Assembly: GCA_009602725.1 (NCBI GenBank)
Contig: WELB01000015.1
Coordinates: 238,452 to 253,954, forward strand
Direction of reading: 5' to 3'
Length of the DNA stretch: 15,503 bases
DNA from: Spirogloea muscicola
Lineage: Eukaryota > Streptophyta > Zygnematophyceae > Spirogloeales > Spirogloeaceae
Under the pieces are notes generated by a model. The model saw only the letters and a list, made by a program, of their open reading frames with translations, was not told where the DNA came from and searched no databases. Position numbers and translations under genes: made by a program. Below are positions 8,346-15,503 of this stretch, piece by piece. Positions within the stretch are counted from its first letter, which is position 1; each line of letters begins with the position of its first letter.

Positions 8346-9200
8346 TCAGTAACCACGAGTCAGCACATAGAGGTCGCTAGCTGACGCTCGAATACCGGAC
8401 GGCAATTGACTAGCTCTTGTGCCAGCAGCTAAGGCTCGACCAGCTTTCTGATGCAGAGCATACGCCTGAGCTCGTTGCAGACAGGTTGACACTCGACGTC
8501 GCAGAAATGACAGATAGGCTGCCGGCATACCCATCTGGGCTGGGAGCATATCCTCGCGTCGTGCATATCCCAGACTCGCTATGTTCTCGAGTAGGGTATG
8601 GAAGCGAGGACCCAAGCAGCCGAAAGTGTCGATTGCGGCCGGGAGGAGGTGGTCACTGCGGGGGTAGTCTGAGTAGTGTCGGAGCTTTTTCTGCTCAGCA
8701 CCTCCCACTGCGTGGCCAGCAATGTTTGCGGAAGCGGAACTCTTGTATGCCTCAGTCACCACCACATCAACCAAAGCTCGTGGGCCTCCGCCAGGTTGTA
8801 CACCCACAATGTCCACCCACAAAAAGGTGGCCGGCCATGTGTGGATACCTGCTAGCTCTTCGCGAGCTCCCGCCGCTGTTCTGCGGCCGTCGCCGCTTTT
8901 GCACGTCAGAGCTCGGCGCCGGCAGCCGAAACCGCGTTGAAGCATCGCTCCTTGATGTGGCTGCCTGGTCGGCTCTGGCGCTCCCTTTGCTGCCTCGTCT
9001 TCTCCGCCGCTTGTAGCGAAGTTCACTACGGCTCTGACATAGCAATCGGCAAGACTGGCTGCAGCCTCCTCTGGAGCCTGGAAGCTTACCAGCGGAAGGG
9101 CAAGCTGGGTGCAGCGCAGGAGCACGCACTGCTTGGCAGCCTCCTCGCCTCCTTCTGTGAGGTGTGCCTGTGGTGTCAGCTCGAAAGAACTTTGCTGTGT
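8346..9200 (-). mobile_element. C-terminal part of a LINE-type (non-LTR) retrotransposon polyprotein
   Basis: One minus-strand frame is open from 9200 to the TGA at 8346-8348 (284 codons). From its internal CTG at 9125 the last 259 residues show the tail found after the reverse transcriptase of many LINE polyproteins. 'GGGPRALVDVVVTEAY' (about residues 112-127) matches the PADVxxxxxGGxxALDVTV pattern. 'AGHAVGGAEQKKLRHYSD' (136-153) is the AGHAxxxAExxKxxKY block, 'AIDTFGCLGPRFHTLLENIA' (164-183) the xxETFGxxGPxAxxLLxxLA block, and 'FLRRRVSTCLQRAQAYAL' (207-224) the closing RRRxSxxLQRxxAxAL segment. No RT catalytic motifs are in the window, so this is a truncated copy or the end of a rearranged one. 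Unlike the copia remnant it has no internal stop. The alternative is a host gene derived from such a tail. Confidence 0.68.
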
Positions 9201-9540
9201 TCACAACGTTTTTGTATAGCGCCAATGGTGCTCTTGCACGAGCAGATAAACTTCTGGGCCAAGGCCTTGCTTCCACCTGCAACACAAGAGAGTTCTTTGA
9301 TACAGCCACAACCAAGACATTGTCCTTCTGAGTCTTGTTTTAATTAGGCCTTGCTTTGCTTAGATAAGGCTGGACAGGAACTGACAGGTTAGTACCCTAA
9401 ACTGCAACGTACAATTGCCAAGCACATAAGGCCGATTGAGGTCAGACATGTAGACCAACATATTCAGCAGACATTGAAGTTTTGCCACTGAGGGTCAGTC
9501 TGAGGGTCAGCGTCTTACAACATTCCCTCCTAGCATTCAG
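9201..9540. other. Intergenic, no gene recognised
   Basis: The LINE-like frame closes at a TGA at 9203-9201, and I could not follow further retrotransposon protein upstream of it. A short imperfect tandem (CTGAGGGTCAG twice, period 12) lies at 9488-9511. Nothing else is supported. Confidence 0.4.
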
Positions 9541-9845
9541 GTGGCAGCTTGGAGTCAGGAGCAAAGGCGAGAACGAGCAGTTTACACGCCACTCTTAAGG
9601 TAGGAGAGTGAGCGCCAGAAGGAAGTATGTGATAGAGCTGCCCTTTTGGTGTCCAAGAATGTCTTCAATTCTTCATGCAGCCATCTAGTACAGCGCCCTT
9701 GCCCTGTCGTGCATTGTGCAACATAGTTGGAAGTCCCATAACATAACGCTTATGGACTCTATCACTTGGAGAAGAACGCAGCAAGGTGTTGACAACTACG
9801 TTCAATTTTGGCAGGCAAAGTACATCTCTTGACTTTGACCAGGAG
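9541..9845 (+). other. Possible 5' exons of the WD40 gene (unresolved)
   Basis: Two exon-like stretches precede the recognisable core. At 9541-9599, between TTCAG and AAG|GTAGGA, the sequence reads 'VAAWSQEQRRERAVYTPLL'. Just before AGGAG|GTAAGT at about 9846, a frame reads '...KVLTTTFNFGRQSTSLDFDQE'. Both are protein-like with good donors, but I could not connect them to each other, to a start codon or to the exon at 10195 without breaking frame. Confidence 0.3.
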
Positions 9846-10194
9846 GTAAGTACACATAGGCTATGACATGCAGAAGTCAGGCTGTCTCTCAGCACACGAC
9901 AATCTACTGGTCCATGTCAGTTGTCAAATTGACAGAGATAAATGTACCTGATGCCACAAGCAGTTTTTCTCTTGTAAACATCTCTTGCAAGTGATGAAAA
10001 TGGCTGTGGCTTTGGAGGATTATATAATTTCCTCCTGAGCTGCTTATGAGGTCCGAATGGGGCTGACTACTTGTTCAAACATGGTCAGGGCGTATACTTT
10101 GCTTCAGCCCATCACAGTCGCACTCTGAACATTCACGCATTTGACTCCCTGCTCTTGCACGCATCGAGTAAGGGTCTGAGCAAGCCAAGTTGAG

Positions 10195-12736
10195 GACCTT
10201 TTGTCATCATATGCGATTGTGCGCAAGGAGGATACTGCAGGATGCTGTTTCTAGATCGCACGGTTATCAGTAAGTAAAGCTTAGAAATCCGGAACCAATT
10301 TGGTGTCCCCATTGTATTTGCAGCAAGTAAACATGGAAATGCCAAATCTCTACTTGAAGTCTCTCTGCCTGCAATTCCTTCTGGTGTGCGCTGGAATATC
10401 AGCTATCAAGATGAGGTGAATATAAGATTGCTTCCTTTTTGAATTGTGGTTGCTCCCCTAGTGTTCTCACATACTCATGTTCTGTACAAGTGAGATACTC
10501 GTCATCCGGAGGTCGACAAGGAACTTTATGCATCAAGCAGCACATGCAAAGCAAAGTAAATCCTGGTCTATTCACGTCCTTTCAAGCCGAAACTGAAGCT
10601 GATAGAGCTTGACTGCTGAGGCAAAGCGGTGCAGGTGGGCATTGTCTCCAGAAGAAGCGCCTACCTTGACATTCTGAATGTTGCTATTGAAGGTAGCAGC
10701 TGGGAGGTGAGGCATGTGGTGCCCTTCTGGTAGCAGTGTGCATGCGAGCAGAGCCTCCCCTTTCCTCTTCTCCCCTCACATCTCTTGCATGACTTGAACT
10801 TTTATTGTCCACATTTGCTCGTCATAAAAGCAAGCTCAGGAGAACAGCTACTTGATAGGTCCTTAAAGCAGTGGCTAGTCTTAAGCAGGCTCCTGCACAC
10901 TCTCAAGTACCAGCCTTGCATGATAACTGCAAAATCTATACAAATTCTTAAAATGATGACTGTACTATACTATCTGTGCAGAAACTTAGTGCAACTCCGA
11001 GGGAGTCTTGTGTTTCAGAGACAAGCACTGTGGGTTTCTCTGAGCATTGCTGGGTGCCCTCCAGTAAGTGCAGGTTAGCATGACCTTGTGTTTGAGACAT
11101 GTCGTGCACACAGCCATATCAGAGGGACAACATGTTGCAATTGTAGTAGAGGGCACTGCTGTTATCAGATCCAATGCCTTTCAATCAGAGTGCTCATGCT
11201 CTGCACATGTTGTACCTGAGACTTGCTACACAACGTTCCATGGCACGGTTTTGGCCTGTGGACGCAATGGCCGAGTGTATGCTTGGGATAGGCGAATAAG
11301 TAAAACTGCGCCGTGTTCAACATTGGTGACTCCTCAACGTGGCCAACATCCCCTTGCAACCATGCAGCTCGCACAGGACGAGCAGGTCCTTCTGATACCC
11401 ATTATTCTATGTAAAGAGTGAGTTTGGCTGCAGCATCTTCTTGGCGCAGATGCAAGATCACCGGCAAAGTGTAGTCTCTGTTCAGGAGTCAGCTTGTGGA
11501 TCTGCTGCACCTTGTAAGGATAGAGCTAGATTATTCTGCTTGCAGGTTATATGTGCTGGGACAGCAAGCGGAGCCATCTTCGTTTGGGATTGGCGAGGAG
11601 GAAAACAATTATCTGCTTTCAGCAGTGGCAAAAATGTATAGAAGAATACTTTGATAGCTAGCAGTGCAGATGCCTATGTGAGGTGGTGCTCTTGCTTCTC
11701 TTAGAACATCGATGGTGCTCATTATGTCGTTTTCTCATTGCAGGATGAGCATGTCCCTCTCCACAAGTATCACTTATCTGCCTTGACAGAGAAAATACCA
11801 GATTTGCAGGTACGCACACTCCTTCAGTGACGCAGTTGTGTCACTGTCCTCTCAGATGATTGTCAGGCAGAAACCCTACATCAAGCTGCAAGCACTGCTT
11901 CTTCATAGTTGTTATGTTACAGCCTGGAAGGAGGTGGACAGATTAGAGATGCACTTGCCATCATGAATTTAGGACTGTGCTCTTGCCCTTGCATTTTACA
12001 ATTCATTCTAGAAAAATGCTGCAGGTGCAAGCAGGGAGCGTGACTACTGGCTTACAGACAATCCGCATAAACCCTGCTAATGGCTACCAGCTGGCCTTTC
12101 ATCTTATGAATGGGTGGTCAGGCGCTTTATCCCTCAGGGCCCATTCAGTGTCACACATCCACTGCCCGCCAGCCACCTTGGAGACAACAGAGACGTGGTG
12201 AGTTTGATCGGAAGCGAGCACTCCAGGCAATGGTCCAAGCCACTTACGCATGGAGTTCCAAGGCCTTCCCTTGTAGTTTCTGGTACTCAGGAAGCATGTA
12301 CCTGGTCAATGACCAGGTATGTTGCTTGTATGCGCCACAGTATGATTCAGACGACAAAAAGCGGATCCTGGCTAGGTCTCAAATCGGTGCGTGTGATCTC
12401 TTACATGTATCTTACTTTTTCTATCACAAGGTGCTCTTGCAAGCTCATAGCCTTATTGAGCTACAAATCTCAATTCAGGGGTAGGGATTACCACCAAACA
12501 GCCAGCAGGATGTACACAGCACAGCTTACTCGAAGCTGTAGCAAAGGCCTGCTAATCCGTAGACAAGCCACTGTAGACAAGACAATGTAGCTTCCTAATC
12601 AAAGATCTCCATGACCTGCCTGGTGGTGTAGGTATACTGCGTGCCAGCAGCAGGCTACAACCTGCATATGCTGGACTTCTTAAATACGCCGAAGTCCCGA
12701 CATGCTGTTATACATGATACACATAATCATGAGTAA
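10195..12736 (+). CDS. WD40-repeat protein of unrecognised family (core exons)
   Basis: Proposed core join(10195..10269, 10324..10415, 10635..10706, 10982..11063, 11114..11385, 11546..11635, 11744..11809, 12025..12197, 12277..12316, 12632..12736), 354 residues in one frame. Two clear WD blades are visible: 'GTVLACGRNGRVYAWDRR' (near 11240-11300) and 'VICAGTASGAIFVWDWR' (from 11546). Earlier exons read 'GNAKSLLEVSLPAIPSGVRW' and 'VGIVSRRSAYLDILNVAIEG'; later ones 'DEHVPLHKYHLSALTEKIP', 'NPANGYQLAFHLMNGWSG', 'VSHIHCPP' and 'VYCVPAAGYNLHMLDFLNTP', the last two like degenerate blades. It is probably a beta-propeller scaffold; partner and location are unknown. Introns are short (50, 54, 79, 108 nt and longer). 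The first exon's acceptor, the 50-nt intron 11064-11113 and the start of the 12277 exon are the least certain junctions. The N-terminus is missing from this model. Confidence 0.75.
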
Positions 12737-12956
12737 GTTGGTTTTTGCCAGCTGTTAGTCTGGCCTTGCCAGGTCCCAGTCCTCATCTTAACATTCCTGG
12801 CGCAGATGAACGACCATTGTCGTTCTGGTTGAGCATTGTGTGCTTCTGAAAGGCCTGCTATTGCTGTGTGCAGCAACCTTGTCAGCCAGCAAGCAGACAA
12901 GGCTGGACATGTACCTGTCTCTGACTAAGTATTACACATTGCGTCCCACCCCACAG

Positions 12957-12983
12957 GCAGTCACCTTGTGGCTGGCACTCAGG
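12957..12983 (+). other. Possible 3' exon of the WD40 gene
   Basis: Between CCCCACAG and ACTCAG|GTGATT lies a 27-nt stretch that in one frame reads SHLVAGTQ, a typical blade fragment (xxLVAGT). It lies downstream of the proposed stop at 12734, so it is either a C-terminal microexon of an alternative transcript, a decayed blade, or coincidence. Confidence 0.25.
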
Positions 12984-13027
12984 TGATTGTCACAATGCCG
13001 TTAAAAAAGGGCCCCACACCTCTGCAA

Positions 13028-13032
13028 TGTAA
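13028..13032 (+). terminator. Candidate polyadenylation signal TGTAA for the WD40 gene
   Basis: A TGTAA element lies about 290 nt after the TAA at 12734-12736 and about 45 nt after the possible extra exon. It fits a gene ending near 13050. Confidence 0.35.
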
Positions 13033-13049
13033 TGTTTCTGCTGCTTGCA

Positions 13050-13832
13050 CGTCAAAGCCAGAGGGCACTTAACACAGCTGTAGCATCTCTGCTTTGGGCT
13101 GGGATGCATACCCGACACCACAGTATTTGTCCACCGGACCGTGTCATGAAAAGTTGATTTTACGACAAAGTCTTTTAAAGAGCTGACAAATCACGTGGTT
13201 GCTTTGCAGTCAGTTAAATTGCTGCTTCTTGGACAGGAGCAACGATCACTACACGCTGAGGGATAAGGAGCCGCTGTGCACCACTCAATCATTTGGTTAA
13301 ACAATGCCGAAAGTGGTTGCTTGAGAGCTGCAATGAAGGTGTTCTGTTAAAGGTAGAGATGCTCTGAAATTTGATGGTGATTGCTAGTGCGGCTCTGAGG
13401 CAATGCCATCTCATGCAGAGATTCTCACTCGTGTATTGTTCGTTGGATGATGTGTTCAGATACTTGCTATCAGGAGACTTTCACGTTTGCTTTCAGGCCA
13501 CAAAATCCTTGTCACAAATGGCAACTCAACTTAAAGGCGCCTCATCTGTGAGGCGATGAGCAGCTAAAGCTTTTGAAGGGACTGCCCGACACCTAATGCA
13601 CACTTGCTGTCTGTCAAGCAATCCTTCAAGGCGCCAGCCCCACAACTGCGGCAAAAATGGCAACCTCGGACTCTGAGCTCTGATCATTCTAATTGCCCTC
13701 AGTGAGTGTACCGCTGCTAGTTGAGCGGTTGTATGTCATTAGAGCTGCTGCAGTGGACAGGCAGCTCCACTTAGCTTTCAATCACCACCTCGGGATGTAC
13801 AATCAATAGTCCACAAACTGATAGCACATTGT
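13050..13832. other. Convergent intergenic region
   Basis: It lies between the 3' ends of the forward WD40 gene and the reverse membrane-protein gene. The only forward frame of any size (13371-13559, 62 codons) has no family resemblance. A perfect 7-bp stem with a 4-nt loop (CGCCTCA/TGAGGCG) sits at 13538-13555. Otherwise nothing is seen. Confidence 0.5.
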
Positions 13833-15503
13833 TTAGTCCCTGGTAGCTGGGAAGGGCTTGACCAGGCGCTGCTGCATTGCATACTCAACCGCTGTGGCGG
13901 CAAAGGCCAGGATGATGAGGCTCTCGCCCGCATTGAGTGCAGCCGCATATACGAGCTCCGTGCCGGCGGACGGGTACCCGACCAGAAGCTGCGTTGTGTC
14001 CACTTGGGCCAGGCCTAAGCTCAACAAATCAACCAGATTTGTCAATGAGAGGCGCAAGGCAGCACATCCCAAAGCACGAGACCTGCAAAACGTCCTTCCC
14101 CTCGCAGAAGTAGAGCTATCAAGCTGACTACTCTATTCCTGAGGTTCTCAACACCAGACCTTGATCTGAACTCTAACTGAGCCCAAGACTGTAAGTGCTG
14201 CATAGACTTATATGGAGACCCAGAGTGATTCTAGGAGCAGATTCTCTATCCAGACACCGCTGCCCATGCCCCTGATAATAGTGATAACAGTGTCTGTCCA
14301 GAACGATTCATGCTAAGGCCCATTGGACAGAAGTGGAGCTGCAGCATGTCAACATTTCAGAAAGATCGTCAGTGGGCTTGCATGGTCCATGAAGCAGCAT
14401 GGAGATACTTTCAGCCCCTGGTCGTGACTAGAAGGGCATATGAGTAGCTGCTGACCGCGGGTCATGGCAAATGCGCCAACAGCGCCAGCCTTGAGCTGGG
14501 TGTTGCGCAGGTCCTGCCGGAGGACGTAGCGGTATGTGACGCCGAAGAGGAGGCAGGTGATCACAACGGCAGCCTCGCTGAGGAGGTAGGCCGGCGAGAA
14601 GAGGTCGGCGCCGGCAACGGCCGACGTGAAGGGCAGGGAGATAGCGCCGCCTGCAGCGGCGGCCAGCGCCGCGGCTTTGGCGGACTCGAGGCGCTCGGCG
14701 CGCTTGTCAACAACGAGGTCGGGGAACTCGACCCATCCCGGCGTCTCAGCCTCGAAGCTCCGCCCCGCGCGCGCCTTGATAAGCGCCAGCGCCGCCTGCC
14801 GGAGCTCCTCCGCTGCTACCTCGACGTCCCGCTGGACCTCGTCCACCTGGTGGGCTTGCAGTGGCTGCCTCATCAGCTGGCCGTCACGGCAGCCATCGCA
14901 AGCTCCAGCACAAGAGTCACTGCATGATGACTAGCGAGCCAGCACACAGCGTCAACCATCGTCGCCACCAAAGCACGACCCAATGCGGCGGCAGCCCAGA
15001 GCGTGGCCATGAGGTGCAGGTGCTGACCAGCGTGTCGGCAGCGTCCTGGTCAGCCTCGATGGCGGCCATGCTCTCAAGGCGGAGCTTGGCCTCCATAAGG
15101 GCGCGCTCCTTGCGCTGCATCTCGTCCAGCGCCCGGCGGGCGCTGGCCACGCGCTCCGCCGCCGCCGCCAGGTCCGCCAGCAGCGCCTGCGACTCCTCCT
15201 CCTCCAGCAGCCTGCCTGCGGACCACCGCCGGCGCCGGCGTCTCAGCACCGGGCCAGGCGGCGGCGACGACGTGGGTGGCAATCGCAACCCAGCTACGGG
15301 AGCCTCACCGACGTCGGCTTCGATGTCGAGGTCGCCGATGGCCGCCGCCGCCGCCGCCGCTGCTGCTGCCGACGCAGTGCTGCCGTCGCCACCAACAACG
15401 TCATTGCCGCTGGCCCGCGGCGCGGGCTTCTCCTCGCCGCCGCCGCCGCCGCCGTCCGAGCTTCCCGGGGACGCGGCGCCGGCCGCCGCGCAGAGGGCGT
15501 GCG
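13833..15503 (-). CDS. Predicted plastid membrane protein, family not named, 5'-partial
   Basis: Complement(join(13833..14014, 14456..14846, 15028..>15503)) gives 348 residues in one frame, ending TAA at 13835-13833. Junctions (minus strand) are CTG|GTCAGC...CACCAG|GTGGAC and CGCG|GTCAGC...CTTAG|GCCTGG, in matching phase. The N-terminal exon is Ala/Gly/Ser-rich with poly-Gly and poly-Ala runs, then an Arg-rich patch, consistent with but not proving a transit peptide. A coiled coil covers roughly the last 60 residues of exon 1 ('ADLAAAAERVASARRALDE'). Hydrophobic segments lie near residues 215-237, 245-266 ('EAAVVITCLLFGVTYRYVLR'), 277-292 and 309-335 ('LIILAFAATAVEYAM'). The block 'YRYVLRQDLRNTQLKAGAVG' then AFAMTRGLAQVD reminds me of an uncharacterised plant plastid/cyanobacterial membrane protein, but I cannot name it. 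The start codon is beyond the window. Confidence 0.78.
15341..15370 (-). repeat. GCC/GCT triplet run coding poly-Ala
   Basis: About ten alanine codons within exon 1 of the reverse-strand membrane-protein gene. A second run, at about 15435-15454, codes poly-Gly in the same exon. Such runs are common in the N-terminal low-complexity regions of GC-rich algal proteins. Confidence 0.85.

Noticed and set aside
8417-9016. 199-codon forward frame antisense to the LINE-like frame
   Set aside because: It shows no family resemblance, whereas the opposite strand carries several ordered retrotransposon-tail blocks; it is a shadow frame.
9788-9816. GTGTTG...GGCAG as a 29-nt intron
   Set aside because: Shorter than any other plausible intron here; the sequence reads better as coding through it.
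10168-10194. GTAAGG...TTGAG as a 27-nt intron before the first core WD40 exon
   Set aside because: Too short to be credible; the true upstream junction is left open.
13371-13559. 62-codon forward frame in the convergent gap
   Set aside because: No family signal or supporting splice or start context.

Overview
This is nuclear DNA of a eukaryote, most likely a green alga (Chlorophyta; a trebouxiophyte such as a Chlorella or Coccomyxa relative would fit, by inference). Genes are broken into short exons by GT-AG introns of about 50-490 nt. Gene 5' ends are GC-rich with GGC/GCC triplet runs, while introns and intergenic DNA are much less GC-rich. The recognisable proteins are of plant/algal type: an FBL3-like leucine-rich-repeat protein, a derlin, and a membrane protein with a predicted plastid location. 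No bacterial operons, rRNA, tRNA or CRISPR array were seen. Position 4733 is an unresolved base (N) beside a CGG run.

Layout, left to right. 1-1953 (+): the 3' part of an LRR gene (five exons, nine cysteine-containing LRRs), starting inside a pyrimidine-rich intron; its F-box end, if it has one, lies outside the window. 1954-3398: presumed 3'UTR, then DNA in which I see no gene. 3399-4079 (-): a decayed Ty1/copia reverse transcriptase-RNase H fragment with stops, frameshifts and a deletion that removes the YVDD region. 4138-4626 (-): an unrecognised 163-codon ORF, divergent from the next gene. 4847-7220 (+): a complete six-exon derlin gene (251 aa), preceded by a CGG run and a 22-codon upstream ORF. 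7221-8345: no confident gene, but it holds an 88-bp tandem duplication, an orphan exon with excellent splice signals, and a GC-rich triplet tract. 8346-9200 (-): an open reading frame resembling the C-terminal tail of a LINE-type (non-LTR) retrotransposon polyprotein. About 9541-12983 (+): a WD40-repeat gene of many small exons; its core (10195-12736) joins in one frame, both ends are uncertain. 13833-15503 (-): a three-exon gene for a membrane protein with an N-terminal low-complexity region, a coiled coil and about four hydrophobic segments, running off the right edge.

The host genes have no evident shared pathway. The derlin acts in ER-associated degradation, the LRR protein is probably a ubiquitin-ligase substrate adaptor, the WD40 protein is a scaffold of unknown role, and the last protein is probably plastidial. 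The two retroelement remnants lie in the two intergenic gaps around the derlin gene. All splice junctions are read by eye from GT-AG signals, frame continuity and family alignment; transcripts are needed to fix them.
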